From Lactobacillaceae bacterium UBA5807 (GTDB lineage: Bacteria; Bacillota; Bacilli; Lactobacillales; Lactobacillaceae): a DNA stretch of 64,000 nt. The stretch is taken from the NCBI GenBank assembly GCA_002418005.1, contig DIDF01000041.1, positions 76,782 to 140,781 of the forward strand, read 5' to 3'. Made by a program: the position numbers and the translations under genes. Shown here piece by piece: positions 8,186 to 18,813 of this stretch. The notes beneath the pieces were generated by a model that searched no databases, was not told the DNA's origin, and saw only the letters and a program-made list of their open reading frames with translations. Positions within the stretch are counted from its first letter, which is position 1; each line of letters begins with the position of its first letter.

Positions 8186-9522
8186 TACAAAGTACCGAGG
8201 GTGAAAATAAAAGCCTTGATGAAATCAACGGCAGCATCAAAGTACCGGTTAATGCAGGCTTTTGGAAAACTTTGGCCACGTACACTGGTCCGGGGATTTT
8301 AATTGCTGTAGGGTATATGGATCCCGGTAACTGGATAACTTCTATTGCCGGTGGTGCTCAGTTTAAATATGTCTTATTGTCAGTTATTTTAATTTCCAGT
8401 TTAATCGCTATGCTGCTGCAGGCAATGGCCGCTAAACTTGGAATTGTTACCGGAAAAGATCTTGCTCAGATTACGCGAGAGCGAACAACCAAATTTACTG
8501 GCTGGATTTTATTTATCATCACTGAATTAGCAATTATGGCAACTGATGTTGCGGAAATTATTGGATCAGCGATAGCCATTGAACTTATTTTCAAGATACC
8601 GTTAATTGTCGGGATTATGATTACTGCTTGTGATGTTTTACTTCTCTTGCTTTTAATGAAGCTTGGTTTTAGAAAGATTGAAGCTATTGTTGCCACTCTT
8701 GTTTTAGTTATTCTTTTGGTTTTTGCTTATGAAGTAGCTTTATCAAATCCTGATTTTCGCCAGGTTATCATGGGTTATATTCCTCATTCAGATATTATTA
8801 CTAATCAACCAATGTTGTATCTGTCATTAGGGATTGTTGGTGCAACTGTTATGCCCCATGATTTATATTTAGGTTCTTCAATATCACAGACCAGAGCGGT
8901 TAACCGCGAAAAGCCCGAAAATGTTCACCGGGCAATCAGATTTTCTACTATTGATTCTAATATCCAGCTAACAATTGCTTTTGTTGTTAACAGTTTACTT
9001 TTGATTCTTGGAGCTGCATTGTTTTATGGCAAAAATACCACGTTTGGCAGATTTGTTGATTTGTTCAATTCTTTGAGTAATCCAGCTATTGTTGGTGCAA
9101 TTGCCAGTCCAGTTTTAAGTATGTTGTTTGCGATTGCCTTGTTGTCATCTGGGCAAAGTTCTACTATCACGGGAACACTTTCTGGCCAGATCATAATGGA
9201 AGGCTTTATCAGATTAAGAATGCCGCTTTGGCTGCAACGATTAATTACCCGACTCTTAGCGGTAACGCCAGTTCTAATCTTTGCTTTTTATTATCATGGT
9301 AATGAAGCTAAGATTGAAAATCTTTTGACTTTTTCTCAGGTGTTCTTGAGTATTGCCTTACCATTTGCAGTTATTCCGCTGGTTATTTTTACTAGTGATG
9401 AAAAACTTATGGGTCAATTTAAAAACCATGCTTGGGTCAAATGGAGTGCTTGGTTTGCAGCAATTGTTTTAATTATTTTGAACATTTATTTGATTGCTTC
9501 AACAATGGGGATCGTCAAATAA
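8182..9522 (+). CDS. mntH: Nramp-family manganese/divalent metal transporter (second copy)
   Basis: Paralogue of the transporter at 2629, with DPGN at residues 47-50 and MPHD ([11 protein letters not shown]) where the first copy has MPHN. Membrane segments align along the whole protein, and the shared [13 protein letters not shown]-terminal block precedes TM1. ATG 8182 gives 446 residues but lacks the usual first dozen residues, which lie upstream in another frame across an A7 run (8169-8175). The core transporter is intact. Expression may depend on re-initiation at the ATGA overlap or on slippage in the A tract. The Asn-to-Asp change in the TM6 motif is worth noting. A bidirectional terminator follows. 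Confidence 0.88.
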   Translation: MIQSTEGENKSLDEINGSIKVPVNAGFWKTLATYTGPGILIAVGYMDPGNWITSIAGGAQFKYVLLSVILISSLIAMLLQAMAAKLGIVTGKDLAQITRERTTKFTGWILFIITELAIMATDVAEIIGSAIAIELIFKIPLIVGIMITACDVLLLLLLMKLGFRKIEAIVATLVLVILLVFAYEVALSNPDFRQVIMGYIPHSDIITNQPMLYLSLGIVGATVMPHDLYLGSSISQTRAVNREKPENVHRAIRFSTIDSNIQLTIAFVVNSLLLILGAALFYGKNTTFGRFVDLFNSLSNPAIVGAIASPVLSMLFAIALLSSGQSSTITGTLSGQIIMEGFIRLRMPLWLQRLITRLLAVTPVLIFAFYYHGNEAKIENLLTFSQVFLSIALPFAVIPLVIFTSDEKLMGQFKNHAWVKWSAWFAAIVLIILNIYLIASTMGIVK

Positions 9523-9524
9523 AA

Positions 9525-9587
9525 GAAAAAATCTCAGAAGAATTCTTAATTCATATTTTGAATTAAAGACCCTTCTGAGATTTTTTA
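9525..9587. terminator. Bidirectional terminator between mntH2 and the Nudix gene
   Basis: AAAAAATCTCAGAAG (from 9526) pairs with CTTCTGAGATTTTTT (9572-9586), with an inner TTAATTC/GAATTAA stem. A/T tracts on both sides suit both converging genes. Confidence 0.92.
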
Positions 9588-10049
9588 TTGTAGTTTTATA
9601 GGTCCATTCATTTTTCTCCCATAAGCTGCCGAATTTTGTGGCTGGTTAAAAATTTCAATAAACTTCATTAGACTTTCAGCTGTATTTTGTTCATTAAGGT
9701 CATCTGGATTCATCCAGAAATTTTTACCTTCGTCACTAGAAATAAGTTCCCCCTTAAACGTGGAAGTTTTATAAAGGAAGCCTATTCTTCTATATTTAGG
9801 TTTATCACTAAACCATTCAACGGTTCCACAAGCTTCCAGATTAGAAACGACTAGTCCAGTTTCTTCCTTTACTTCACGGATCATTGCGTCAAGGAGGGTT
9901 TCATTTGGTTCGACATGGCCGCCGGGAAATGAATGACCAAATTTCCATTTAATGTCTGTTTTATCCTGAATCAAGACCTTTCCATTTTTGGGGTTAGTAA
10001 TCATGCACATGTTAACTAATTCAACTGGTTGGATTCTTGAAAATCCCAT
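9585..10049 (-). CDS. Nudix hydrolase (MutT-like)
   Basis: A 154-residue single-domain Nudix protein. The full Nudix box GGHVEPNETLLDAMIREVKEETGL (G-x5-E-x7-REVxEExGL) is near residues 43-66 and would coordinate Mg2+. The preceding segment KWKFGHSFPGGH is typical of 8-oxo-dGTP or related nucleotide pyrophosphohydrolases, but the substrate cannot be assigned. Start ATG 10049 has a GGAGG RBS at correct spacing on the minus strand. It lies downstream of amtB but is separated from it by a terminator. Confidence 0.85.
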   Translation of the reverse strand: MGFSRIQPVELVNMCMITNPKNGKVLIQDKTDIKWKFGHSFPGGHVEPNETLLDAMIREVKEETGLVVSNLEACGTVEWFSDKPKYRRIGFLYKTSTFKGELISSDEGKNFWMNPDDLNEQNTAESLMKFIEIFNQPQNSAAYGRKMNGPIKLQ

Positions 10050-10063
10050 TTATGCCTCCATAA

Positions 10064-10108
10064 TAAAAATGCTTTTGGAATAGTATATCAAATTCCAAAA
10101 GCATTTTT
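10064..10108 (-). terminator. Terminator of amtB
   Basis: AAAAATGCTTTTGGAAT (10065-10081) pairs perfectly with ATTCCAAAAGCATTTTT (10092-10108). On the minus strand it ends in a T run just after amtB. Confidence 0.9.
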
Positions 10109-10133
10109 TGTTTATATTGAAAAATCTTTAGAA

Positions 10134-11462
10134 TCAATGGTCAGGATCATGTGGCTGCAAGCCGTTCATCTGGCCTCTAAATTCTTTACTATATAATTTT
10201 AGATCAGATTCATAATCGGCAAGATTGTCAGTCATTGGAACAGTGTAATCAGCAGCTTCACCATGTTCACCTTCATCAAGGCCAATCTTCTCTTCTTTGC
10301 GATCAACTCGCATCTTCATAAAGACTTGCATTACCTTGATAATAATGGTGCAGACAACTGTAACAAAGACGATAGTGGATAAAGTGGCGATAAGCTGGAT
10401 TCCAAGCTGAGTCCAGCCACCACCATAAAATAATCCGTTATGGATAACGGCTGGGTTTACTGCCTTGGTAGCAAATAATCCAGTGAAGACACTGCCAACG
10501 ATTCCGGAAACTCCGTGACAACCAAAGGCATCAAGAGCATCATCAACACCAATCCGATCTTTCAAGAAGTTAACAAAGAAGTAACTGGCAAATGTGGCAA
10601 ACATTCCAATCCAGAATGATCCGGCGATGGTAACAAAACCAGCAGCAGGAGTGATCCCAACTAATCCACAAAGAGTACCGGTACAAACACCCACTAATTG
10701 TGGTTTATGAACAAAGATCATATCCAAAATCATCCAAGTTATCATTGAAGTACCTGTAGCAACTGTGGTCGTTACTGTGGCTTGAACAGCGATGTTGCTT
10801 ACTTCAAATGCTGAACCGGCATTGAATCCATACCAGCCAATCCAAAGAATTGTTGCTCCAAGCAAAACCCAAGGTAAGTTGTAATGGGTATGAGGAACAT
10901 CACCAAATTTTATTCGTTTACCTAAGAAGAATGAAAGAACAAAGGCAGTAACACCAGCATCGATATGAACAACGGTTCCACCGGCAAAGTCCAAAGTTCC
11001 AAGCTTAGCTAAAATTCCTGTTGGTGTCCAAACCATATGGACCATAGGATAATAAATTAAAAGTGACCATATAATAATGAACACTAACAAAAAGTTGAAT
11101 CTAATTCGACCAACAACAGCACCAACAAACAGCGCTGGGGTAATAATGGCAAACATCATTTCAAAGATTGAAAAAATCCCGGTTGTCGTTTTTTGAGCGG
11201 TAAGAGCAGTTAAATTAATTCCATTCATAAAGAAATGATTTAAGTTACCTATTATTCCGCCTATATCCCCTTCAAACGACATCGTGTAGCCAAATGCTAT
11301 CCATAAAACGATAGCCAATCCTGTGATGATAAAAACGGAGAGCATTGTATTAACAACGTTTCGTTTTGATACCAGGCCCCCATAAAAAAATGCTAAGCCA
11401 GGCGTCATGAATAATACCAAGATACTAGATAAAATCATAAATGAAGTATTTGCTAAATTCAT
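10134..11462 (-). CDS. amtB: Ammonium transporter AmtB
   Basis: A 442-residue Amt/Rh-family channel in the cytoplasmic membrane. The twin pore histidines are visible in GGTVVHIDAGV and DAFGCHGVSGIVGS, with the family signatures FYGGLVSKRN and WIGWYGFNAGSA. The C-terminal tail beyond the last helix is long and acidic (about 65 residues, MRVDRKEEKIGLDEGEHGE onward). No glnK partner lies beside it, which is unusual for amtB in general. Start ATG 11462 has AAGGAG as RBS. A perfect GlnR/TnrA-type box sits 23 bases upstream and a second one about 180 bases upstream, so nitrogen repression is expected. Confidence 0.93.
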   Translation of the reverse strand: MNLANTSFMILSSILVLFMTPGLAFFYGGLVSKRNVVNTMLSVFIITGLAIVLWIAFGYTMSFEGDIGGIIGNLNHFFMNGINLTALTAQKTTTGIFSIFEMMFAIITPALFVGAVVGRIRFNFLLVFIIIWSLLIYYPMVHMVWTPTGILAKLGTLDFAGGTVVHIDAGVTAFVLSFFLGKRIKFGDVPHTHYNLPWVLLGATILWIGWYGFNAGSAFEVSNIAVQATVTTTVATGTSMITWMILDMIFVHKPQLVGVCTGTLCGLVGITPAAGFVTIAGSFWIGMFATFASYFFVNFLKDRIGVDDALDAFGCHGVSGIVGSVFTGLFATKAVNPAVIHNGLFYGGGWTQLGIQLIATLSTIVFVTVVCTIIIKVMQVFMKMRVDRKEEKIGLDEGEHGEAADYTVPMTDNLADYESDLKLYSKEFRGQMNGLQPHDPDH

Positions 11463-11484
11463 AGTAACGCTCCTTTGCTTTTAA

Positions 11485-11501
11485 TGTCATAAATTCTAAC
11501 A
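11485..11501 (-). promoter_or_regulatory. GlnR/TnrA-type operator, proximal to amtB
   Basis: Minus strand reads TGTTAGAATTTATGACA, a perfect match to TGTNA-N7-TNACA. The central TTAGAAT can serve as the amtB -10, so bound GlnR would occlude the promoter. Confidence 0.82.
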
Positions 11502-11511
11502 TTGCCAAAAT

Positions 11512-11565
11512 AAAAATACCAGTCTTTTTAAGAAAATTAAGTTTCCGTGAAAGACGGTATTTTTT
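11512..11565. terminator. Long hairpin with T runs on both strands between the two GlnR boxes
   Basis: AAAAATACC-A-GTCTTT (11512-11527) pairs with AAAGAC-GGTATTTTT (11550-11565), with one bulged base and a roughly 22-base loop. The poly-T flank on each side looks like an intrinsic terminator. On the minus strand it lies between the distal GlnR box and amtB and could attenuate a transcript from a distal start. Confidence 0.6.
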
Positions 11566-11638
11566 AATGAAATCGGTACCAAAAAGCTAATTTAAAAGGA
11601 ATTATCGCAATAAATATTTTTTTGTATCTGACATTCAA

Positions 11639-11655
11639 TGTGAGATGTTCTAACA
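11639..11655. promoter_or_regulatory. Second GlnR/TnrA-type operator
   Basis: TGTGAGATGTTCTAACA perfectly matches TGTNA-N7-TNACA. It lies about 150 bases from the first box, between amtB and purE, so it could help loop repression of amtB or affect the pur side. Confidence 0.75.
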
Positions 11656-11804
11656 AAATAAAGGAATTGACCTATACCTTTAGACATAGGTAATTAGATT
11701 TTTAATTTTTTAATTGTCTTTCATTATAAAGCAGTTGACACTAGTTGGTTAAAGTTTCCTCATAAAATGGTAAAAATTTTGCCATATTCAGGGAAAAACG
11801 GGTA

Positions 11805-11817
11805 AAATCCGAACATT
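11805..11817 (+). promoter_or_regulatory. PurBox of the purine operon
   Basis: AAATCCGAACATT matches the PurR box AWWWCCGAACWWT at every position. It lies only 4 bases upstream of the -35 hexamer. Confidence 0.85.
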
Positions 11818-11821
11818 AACG

Positions 11822-11850
11822 TTGACTTTTTTTAAAATGTTAATTATTAT
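11822..11850 (+). promoter_or_regulatory. Promoter of the pur operon
   Basis: TTGACT (11822-11827) and TATTAT (11845-11850) with a 17-base spacer, 34 bases before purE. Confidence 0.82.
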
Positions 11851-11883
11851 GTAAACAATTAAATGAAAAGGTGAGTGATTTTG

Positions 11884-12372
11884 ATGGCAGCATTGGTCGG
11901 CGTTGCAATGGGATCAATCTCTGATTGGCCAACAATGAAGTTGGCTTGTGAGCAGCTTGATAACTTTGAAATACCTTATGAAAAGCACGTTATTTCGGCA
12001 CACAGAATGCCAGATGAGCTTCAGCAGTTTGGTAAGACAGCTAGGCAAAAGGGTTTAAAAGTAATCATTGCTGGCGCTGGTGGGGCCGCTCATCTTCCAG
12101 GAATGATAGCCGCAAATACTACTTTGCCGGTTATTGGTGTCCCTATCAAAACACGAACATTAAATGGTGTTGATTCACTTCTATCAATTGTTCAAATGCC
12201 ATTTGGAGCTCCTGTTGCTACAGTAAGCATTGGTGAATCTGGGGCAAAGAACTCAGCTTTATTAGCTGCTCAGATTCTTGCTACTAATGATGACAAAGTT
12301 GCTGATAAGTTAGCTCAATTCAAGGAAAATCAACGTGTGGAGGCCAAGAACAGTGAGCAACAGTTCAATTAA
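11884..12372 (+). CDS. purE: N5-carboxyaminoimidazole ribonucleotide mutase
   Basis: Class I PurE, converting N5-CAIR to CAIR in purine synthesis. The N-terminus contains the substrate-binding [10 protein letters not shown], followed by SAHRMP and [16 protein letters not shown]. The length of 162 residues from ATG 11884 is normal. That ATG has AAGGTGAG as RBS and gives [11 protein letters not shown]; the earlier GTG at 11875 overlaps the RBS and is rejected. It is the first gene of an eleven-gene operon. Its last 20 bases overlap purK, whose product supplies its substrate. Confidence 0.95.
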   Translation: MAALVGVAMGSISDWPTMKLACEQLDNFEIPYEKHVISAHRMPDELQQFGKTARQKGLKVIIAGAGGAAHLPGMIAANTTLPVIGVPIKTRTLNGVDSLLSIVQMPFGAPVATVSIGESGAKNSALLAAQILATNDDKVADKLAQFKENQRVEAKNSEQQFN

Positions 12373-13486
12373 AACTTTATTACCGCCAGCCACAATCGGA
12401 ATTGTTGGTGGTGGTCAGCTTGGCCAGATGATGGCTTTGATTGCTAAGTCAATGGGTTATAAAGTTGGTATTTTGGATCCAACACCGGACGCTCCGGCTG
12501 CTCAAGTTGCTGATTTTCAGATCACGGCTGAATATGCCAATGTTGATGCAATTATGGAATTAGCCAATAAAAGCGACGTTCTCACCTATGAATTCGAAAA
12601 TGTTGACGAAAATGCATTATTAAAAGCAAAACAAGTCACTGAACTTCCCCAAGGAGTCAATTTGCTTCATATAACCGGAGATCGTTTGAATGAAAAAAAC
12701 TTCATTAAAAGCTGTGGCTTGCCAGTAACTAAATTTGCTGCCGTTAAGGATGCTGAGTCTTTAAAAAAAGCAGTTGAAGAAGTTGGCTACCCGGCAATTC
12801 TTAAAACTACTGAGGGTGGCTATGATGGCCATGGCCAAATTGATATTAACGGTCCAGAAGATTTAGCAAAGGGTGCTGAACTTTATTCCAAGATGGAATG
12901 TATTTTGGAAGCTAGACAAAACTTTATTGCTGAAGCTTCAGTAATGGTTACTAGAGATAAACAGGGCAATATCATTACTTTCCCATTAGTTGAAAATCGC
13001 CATAAAAATCACATTCTTCATACTACGATTGCTCCTGGTCAATTCGACCAAAAGATTCATGACTTGGCAAAACAAGCTGCTGAAAAGATTGCCGATGGCT
13101 TGGATTTATACGGAGTACTTGGGATTGAACTGTTTATTCTCGATGACTCACATATCATGGTTAATGAACTTGCACCAAGACCTCATAACTCTGGTCATTA
13201 CACTATTGAAGCATGCAACATATCTCAATTTGAAGCTCACATTAGAAGTATTTGTGGATTGCCAATTCCAAAGATAACTCAAAAGCAGCCAGCTGTTATG
13301 AGAAATCTGTTGGGAACTGATTTAACCCTTGCTAGGAACCTGCTGCCTGAACATCCAGAATGGCACTTCCACGATTATGGCAAGGCTGAAATTAGACCCC
13401 AAAGAAAAATGGGCCATGTCACAGTTTTAGGAAACAATATTGATGAATTATTAGAATCTACCAAAATGCTAAAGGGAGAAAATTAA
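12353..13486 (+). CDS. purK: N5-carboxyaminoimidazole ribonucleotide synthase
   Basis: ATP-grasp enzyme that makes N5-CAIR from AIR, bicarbonate and ATP. The N-terminus [22 protein letters not shown] is the nucleotide-binding motif. [17 protein letters not shown] is the ATP-grasp lysine loop, and [18 protein letters not shown] carries metal and substrate contacts. GTG 12353 with GGAGG at 12338-12342 is the preferred start (378 residues); the upstream GTG 12335 would precede this RBS. The start overlaps the purE end, suggesting translational coupling. Confidence 0.94.
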   Translation: MSNSSIKTLLPPATIGIVGGGQLGQMMALIAKSMGYKVGILDPTPDAPAAQVADFQITAEYANVDAIMELANKSDVLTYEFENVDENALLKAKQVTELPQGVNLLHITGDRLNEKNFIKSCGLPVTKFAAVKDAESLKKAVEEVGYPAILKTTEGGYDGHGQIDINGPEDLAKGAELYSKMECILEARQNFIAEASVMVTRDKQGNIITFPLVENRHKNHILHTTIAPGQFDQKIHDLAKQAAEKIADGLDLYGVLGIELFILDDSHIMVNELAPRPHNSGHYTIEACNISQFEAHIRSICGLPIPKITQKQPAVMRNLLGTDLTLARNLLPEHPEWHFHDYGKAEIRPQRKMGHVTVLGNNIDELLESTKMLKGEN

Positions 13487-13487
13487 A

Positions 13488-14216
13488 ATGACTGAATACC
13501 AAAAGAAAGATCTTTTATACAAAGGCAAAGCAAAGGAAATGTTTACAACCAATGATCCCGATGTTATTTGGGTTCATTATATGGACCAGGTAACTGCATT
13601 TAATGGTAAGAAAAAAGTTCAAATGAGCGGTAAGGGCCAAACCAACTGCAAGATTTCCAGCTTGATTTTCCAAGACCTTGCTAACCATGGAATTACAAAC
13701 CATTTCATTAAGCAAATTGATTCCAACAATATGTTGGTTAAACGTGTTAAAATTATTGAACTCGAAACGGTTGTTAGAAACTTTGCTTCAGGCAGTTTTG
13801 AAAAGAAATTTGCCTGTGAACATTTAATGAAGTTTGAAAAGCCAGTTCAAGAGTTCTGGTTCAAGAGTGACGAATTAAACGATCCATTCATCAATGATTC
13901 CCAAGCAATTGCTTTAAAGGTTGCTAATGAAGATCAAATGAACCAAATGCGAGCAATTGCATTAAAGGTTAATGACAGACTTAAAGAAATTTTCTCCGAA
14001 ATGAATATTGATTTAGTTGACTTCAAAGTTGAATTTGGAATTGATTCTGATAATCAACTTATTTTAGCTGATGAAATTTCACCTGACAGCTGCCGTTTAG
14101 TTGATAAGACCACTCGTAAGTCACTTGATAAAGATGTTTTCAGAAAGGGTCTTGGTGAATTAGTTCCCGTATATGAAGAAATCCTTAAGCGTCTCGAAAA
14201 TGTGGAGGAAGTTTAA
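13488..14216 (+). CDS. purC: Phosphoribosylaminoimidazole-succinocarboxamide synthase
   Basis: SAICAR synthetase, 242 residues, joining aspartate to CAIR with ATP. Typical motifs are YKGKAKEMF at the N-terminus, the VVRNFASGSF nucleotide region and ADEISPDSCRLVD toward the C-terminus. RBS AGGGAG lies before ATG 13488. It begins one base after the purK stop region and ends overlapping the purS ATG by one base. Confidence 0.96.
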   Translation: MTEYQKKDLLYKGKAKEMFTTNDPDVIWVHYMDQVTAFNGKKKVQMSGKGQTNCKISSLIFQDLANHGITNHFIKQIDSNNMLVKRVKIIELETVVRNFASGSFEKKFACEHLMKFEKPVQEFWFKSDELNDPFINDSQAIALKVANEDQMNQMRAIALKVNDRLKEIFSEMNIDLVDFKVEFGIDSDNQLILADEISPDSCRLVDKTTRKSLDKDVFRKGLGELVPVYEEILKRLENVEEV

Positions 14217-14470
14217 TGACACTGGTAAAAGTTTACGTTAATTACAAGAAATCAATTTTAAATCCAGAAGCTCAAGCAATTCATAGTGCCTTAAACCGCT
14301 TGGGATACTCCAATATTAGTGATGTTAAGCTTGGCAAGTACTTTGAAATTACCGTTGATGATGATTCCAAAGACATTGATTCAGAAATCAATGAAATCTG
14401 TGACAAGCTTTTAGCTAACGTTAACATGGAATCCTACCGTTATGAAATTGTTGAAGGAGCGAATGCTTAA
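14216..14470 (+). CDS. purS: FGAM synthase subunit PurS
   Basis: An 84-residue small subunit of the three-part phosphoribosylformylglycinamidine synthase (PurS-PurQ-PurL). [28 protein letters not shown] is the characteristic PurS start. Its presence fits the small-type PurL downstream, which needs separate PurS and PurQ. RBS GGAGG; overlaps both neighbours by one base. Confidence 0.95.
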   Translation: MTLVKVYVNYKKSILNPEAQAIHSALNRLGYSNISDVKLGKYFEITVDDDSKDIDSEINEICDKLLANVNMESYRYEIVEGANA

Positions 14471-15153
14471 TGAAATTTGCCATTCTTTCATTTCCCGGTT
14501 CCAACTGTGAAATGGACCTCTACTATGCAATTAAAGACATCATTAAAGAAGATGCCGAATTAGTTTCATATAAAAAAGATTCTTTGGACGGCTTTGATGC
14601 GGTTTTGGTTCCTGGTGGATTTTCTTACGGGGATTACCTCAGAAGTGGGGCAATCGCCCGTTTTTCACCAATTATCAAACCTCTGCAAAAATTCGCTGAA
14701 TCTGGAAAACCAGTTTTGGGAATCTGCAATGGCTTTCAAATATTAACGGAGGCCGGACTGCTTCCTGGAAGTTTGCAGAAGAACGTTTCTGCTAAATTTA
14801 TTTGTGAACCAGAAAAGTTGGTCGTTAATAATAATAAAACGATGTTTTCAAATGGCTATGACTTCGAACAAAAAATTACTTTGCCAATTGCTCACGGTGA
14901 CGGTAACTACTATGCCGATGTTAAAACATTACGTGAACTTGAAGAAAATAACCAAATTGTATTTAAATACTGGAATAATCCCAATGGCAGTGTTGCTAAT
15001 ATTGCCGGAATTATCAATAAAAAAGGCAACGTTTTAGGAATGATGCCTCACCCAGAAAGAGCTGTTGAAGATATTCTTGGCTCATCTGATGGCAAAGGAA
15101 TTTTTTATTCAATCGTAAAGACAATCAAAGACCGAGGGGTTATCTATGAGTAA
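14470..15153 (+). CDS. purQ: FGAM synthase glutaminase subunit PurQ
   Basis: A class I glutamine amidotransferase of 227 residues that supplies ammonia to PurL. The nucleophile elbow is LGICNGFQ, with the catalytic His/Glu in MMPHPERA. The N-terminal [18 protein letters not shown] is the PurQ signature. RBS GAAGGAG. It overlaps purL by 8 bases. Confidence 0.96.
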   Translation: MKFAILSFPGSNCEMDLYYAIKDIIKEDAELVSYKKDSLDGFDAVLVPGGFSYGDYLRSGAIARFSPIIKPLQKFAESGKPVLGICNGFQILTEAGLLPGSLQKNVSAKFICEPEKLVVNNNKTMFSNGYDFEQKITLPIAHGDGNYYADVKTLRELEENNQIVFKYWNNPNGSVANIAGIINKKGNVLGMMPHPERAVEDILGSSDGKGIFYSIVKTIKDRGVIYE

Positions 15154-17368
15154 TCAACAACAAGCAACTCCAGAACAAATCAGAGATCAAAAAGTTTATC
15201 GTGGTATGGGCTTGACTGACTATGAATATGGACTTATTAAAGATAATGTCCTGCATCGGCTGCCAAATTATACTGAGATTGGTTTGTACTCCGGAATGTG
15301 GAGTGAGCATTGTTCATATAAAAACTCAAAACCAGTTTTAAAGAAGTTTTATACCAAAGGTAAACGAGTTGTTAAAGGGCCTGGTGAAGGTGCCGGAATC
15401 ATCGATATCGGTGATGGCCAAGGAGTTGTTTTCAAGGCTGAAAGCCATAATCACCCTTCAGCAGTTGAACCATTTCAAGGAGCTACTACCGGGGTTGGTG
15501 GCATCTTAAGAGATATTTTCTCCATGGGTGCTCGGCCAATTGCTTCACTTGATAGTTTAAGATTTGGCAATGTTAAAAACGATGCTGATAAGTATTTTAT
15601 TTCTCAGATTGTTGCCGGAATTTCTTCTTACGGAAACTGTATTGGAGTTCCTACCGTTGGCGGTGATACTGCCTTTGATGACGCTTATCAAAATAACCCA
15701 TTAGTTAACGTTATGTGCGTTGGCTTGATGAATATTGACAATATGGAAGTTGGTGCCGCTGCCGGTGCTGGCAATGCAATTATCTATGTTGGTGCTGATA
15801 CTGGTCGTGACGGAATTAACGGTGCTTCATTTGCCTCTGCAGAATTTGATTCAGAACATGAAAGTCAGCGGTCAGCCGTTCAAGTTGGTGATCCATTTAA
15901 TGAAAAATTAGTTATGGAAGGCTGCTTGGATGTTATTGATAACCATAAAGACGCATTAGTCGGCATTCAGGATATGGGTGCTGCTGGATTAGTTTCATCT
16001 TCTGCTGAAATGGGCTCAAAAGCCGGTGGTAATGGCATGAAGTTGAACTTGGATTTAGTTCCCCAACGTGAAAAAGGGATGTCTGCTTTCGAACTAATGC
16101 TTTCTGAATCTCAAGAAAGAATGCTTCTTTGTGTTAAAGCTGGCAAAGAAGACGAAGTCCTTAAAGTGTTTGCTGATCACGGTGTCAATGCCGTGGTCAT
16201 TGGCCGAGTTACTGATGGTTCAGATTATGTTTTGGAACATCATGGCAAAGTTGTTGCTAATGTTCCGGTTGATTCACTTTCTGCAGATGCTCCGGTTTAT
16301 CACAGAGAATCTAAGGAACCCGCAAGAATTGACCAAGAGAGTCCTGAACAATTTGATCCTGAAGTTTCAGTGCCTACTGAAACATTGAGAAAAATGCTTT
16401 CTCAACCAACTATTGCATCAAAAGAAAATATTTTTAAGACTTATGACACTCAAGTTCAAACCAATACTGTGGTTGGCCCTGGCTCGGATGCAGCTGTAGT
16501 CAGAATTCTCCATAAGAACAAAGCAATTGCAATTACCACTGATGTTAATGGTCGTTACTTGTATCTCAATCCACGAGTAGGGGGCCAAATGGCAGTTGCT
16601 GAAGCTGGTAGAAACGTGGTTGCCTCAGGTGCTTTTCCTCTTGGTATTACTGATTGCTTGAATTTTGGTAATCCAGAAAAGCCTGATCAATTTTATGAAT
16701 TGGATCAAGCGGTAATGGGAATGTCAGAAGCCTGTGAAAAACTGGAAAGTCCAGTTATTTCTGGTAATGTTTCCTTAAATAATGAATTTGATGATGTCGC
16801 AATCTATCCTAGCCCAATGGTTGGAATGGTTGGCTTAATCGATGACTTAAAGAAAGTTACTACTCAAGATTTAAAACAAGCAAATGATTTAGTTTATGTT
16901 CTTGGCAAAACTGGCGATGATTTCAATGGTTCAGAAATCCAAAGAATGCAAACTGGAAAAGTTTCTGGCCAGTTGTTTAATTTTGATCTTGATTATGAAG
17001 TTAAAATTCAAAAATTAGTTCAAAAAGCTATTAATGACGGTTTGTTGAATTCAGCTCATGATGTTTCTGAAGGTGGCTTGATTGTCTCAATCGCAGAAAG
17101 CACTTTTGGTAATCAATTAGGAGTTAATTTAGTTAGTGACTTAACTGCAAAACAATTCTTTGCCGAAACTCAATCACGGTTTGTGGTTTCTGTTTCAGAA
17201 GAAAATCGCGAACAGTTTGAGACTTTAGTAGGTGGGGATGCCAGCTTACTAGGAAGGGTCACCAACGATAACCATTTGTTTGTCCAAACTGCTGATAGTT
17301 ACTTTGATATGGCAGTTGATGAAGCCTATCAAACATGGAAGGGAGCTTTGCCATGTGTGCTGAAGTAA
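15146..17368 (+). CDS. purL: FGAM synthase subunit PurL (small type)
   Basis: A 740-residue synthetase subunit converting FGAR to FGAM with ATP and ammonia from Pur[17 protein letters not shown] and [36 protein letters not shown] are the AIRS/PurL signatures. A second half (ALAITTDVN-like, [16 protein letters not shown]) forms the pseudo-symmetric domain. The length excludes the large single-chain form and agrees with separate purS and purQ. It overlaps purQ and purF. Confidence 0.96.
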   Translation: MSNQQQATPEQIRDQKVYRGMGLTDYEYGLIKDNVLHRLPNYTEIGLYSGMWSEHCSYKNSKPVLKKFYTKGKRVVKGPGEGAGIIDIGDGQGVVFKAESHNHPSAVEPFQGATTGVGGILRDIFSMGARPIASLDSLRFGNVKNDADKYFISQIVAGISSYGNCIGVPTVGGDTAFDDAYQNNPLVNVMCVGLMNIDNMEVGAAAGAGNAIIYVGADTGRDGINGASFASAEFDSEHESQRSAVQVGDPFNEKLVMEGCLDVIDNHKDALVGIQDMGAAGLVSSSAEMGSKAGGNGMKLNLDLVPQREKGMSAFELMLSESQERMLLCVKAGKEDEVLKVFADHGVNAVVIGRVTDGSDYVLEHHGKVVANVPVDSLSADAPVYHRESKEPARIDQESPEQFDPEVSVPTETLRKMLSQPTIASKENIFKTYDTQVQTNTVVGPGSDAAVVRILHKNKAIAITTDVNGRYLYLNPRVGGQMAVAEAGRNVVASGAFPLGITDCLNFGNPEKPDQFYELDQAVMGMSEACEKLESPVISGNVSLNNEFDDVAIYPSPMVGMVGLIDDLKKVTTQDLKQANDLVYVLGKTGDDFNGSEIQRMQTGKVSGQLFNFDLDYEVKIQKLVQKAINDGLLNSAHDVSEGGLIVSIAESTFGNQLGVNLVSDLTAKQFFAETQSRFVVSVSEENREQFETLVGGDASLLGRVTNDNHLFVQTADSYFDMAVDEAYQTWKGALPCVLK

Positions 17369-18813
17369 AAAGTTTAAATGAAGAATGTGGTGTTTTTGGT
17401 GTCTGGGGTACTCCAGATGCTGCTCGGCTAACTTACTTTGGTCTCTTTGCTTTGCAGCATCGTGGCCAAGAAGGAGCTGGAATCACTGTTAATAATAACG
17501 GCAATCTTCGAACTAAGCGGGGATTCGGACTGCTGACAGATGTTTTTCCAACTCCAGAATCAGTTGATGATTTAAATGGTCAGGCCGCAATTGGCCATGT
17601 CCGTTATTCAACTGAAGGTGGCAACCTTTTGGAAAACATTCAGCCACTTCCTTTTAACTTTTCTGATACCCAGTTTGCGATTGCTCATAATGGTAATTTG
17701 ACAAATGCCATTTCTATTCGTAAAAAGTTGGAAAGTCAGGGAGCCATTTATCAATCCAGTTCTGATACCGAAAACCTGATGCATCTTATTCGTTTAAGTA
17801 AAGCACCAACCTTGGATGGTCAGATGAAGGAAGCCTTGAATATTATCAAGGGCGGATTTGCCTACCTGGTAATTACTAAAGACCGCTTATACGCCGCACT
17901 GGATCCAAATGGTTTTCGTCCGTTAGTTGTCGGCCAACTTAAAAATGGTGCTTACGTTGTTTGCAGCGAAACCTGTGCTTTAAATGCTGTCGGAGCTGAA
18001 TTCAAGTTTGATGTTCAGCCTGGCCAATTGCTCAGAATTGATGACAACGGAATTAAAATTGAAACTTATACTACTAATACTCAGTTAGCAATTTGTTCAA
18101 TGGAATTTATTTATTTTGCCCGTCCTGATTCCGATATATATGGGGTCAATGTTCATAAAGCAAGAAAACGAATGGGTGAGTTATTAGCTCAAGAACATCC
18201 GGTTCCAAATGCTGATATGGTAATTGGAGTCCCTAACTCTTCGCTTTCAGCTGCTACCGGTTATGCCGAAGCTGCTGGATTGCCATATGAGATGGGCCTA
18301 ATCAAAAACCAGTATTCTGCTAGGACCTTCATCGAACCTACTCAGGCATTGCGTGAGCAAGGGGTTAAAATGAAACTTGCCGCAGTTCCAGGCGTTGTTG
18401 ATGGTAAAAATATTGTCTTGGTTGATGATTCCATCGTGCGTGGGACTACTAGTCGCAGAATCGTTAAACTTTTGAAGGATGCTGGTGCTGCCAGTGTTCA
18501 TTTAAGAATTGCTTCACCAGCTTTGAAATATCCATGCTTTTACGGAATTGATATTCAACACGTTTGCGAACTGATTGCGGCTAATAAGACAGTTGAAGAA
18601 ATGCGTCCGATTTTTGGTGCTGATTCACTGGCCTTTCTTAGCACCAAGAGCTTAATTAAAGCAATTAACTTGAAGTCTGATGCTCCAAATCAGGGTCTTT
18701 GTGTTGCATACTTTACCGGCGACTATCCAACCAAGCTTTATGATTACCAAAAAGAATATGATGATGATCAAAAGGCTTTGGCAAAGATGAGATTAGATGA
18801 GGTTGCCAAATGA
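17353..18813 (+). CDS. purF: Amidophosphoribosyltransferase
   Basis: First committed step of purine synthesis: PRPP plus glutamine to phosphoribosylamine. Starting at ATG 17353 gives [16 protein letters not shown], which places the catalytic N-terminal cysteine at position 12 after an 11-residue propeptide, as in Bacillus-type PurF. The earlier ATG 17335 would lengthen the propeptide, and GGAAGGGA serves as RBS for 17353. The PRPP loop is [15 protein letters not shown]. Near the C-terminus the segment [13 protein letters not shown] has C-V-A-Y where Bacillus-type enzymes have CxxC, so one expected Fe-S ligand seems absent. It overlaps purL and purM. Confidence 0.95.
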   Translation: MCAEVKSLNEECGVFGVWGTPDAARLTYFGLFALQHRGQEGAGITVNNNGNLRTKRGFGLLTDVFPTPESVDDLNGQAAIGHVRYSTEGGNLLENIQPLPFNFSDTQFAIAHNGNLTNAISIRKKLESQGAIYQSSSDTENLMHLIRLSKAPTLDGQMKEALNIIKGGFAYLVITKDRLYAALDPNGFRPLVVGQLKNGAYVVCSETCALNAVGAEFKFDVQPGQLLRIDDNGIKIETYTTNTQLAICSMEFIYFARPDSDIYGVNVHKARKRMGELLAQEHPVPNADMVIGVPNSSLSAATGYAEAAGLPYEMGLIKNQYSARTFIEPTQALREQGVKMKLAAVPGVVDGKNIVLVDDSIVRGTTSRRIVKLLKDAGAASVHLRIASPALKYPCFYGIDIQHVCELIAANKTVEEMRPIFGADSLAFLSTKSLIKAINLKSDAPNQGLCVAYFTGDYPTKLYDYQKEYDDDQKALAKMRLDEVAK

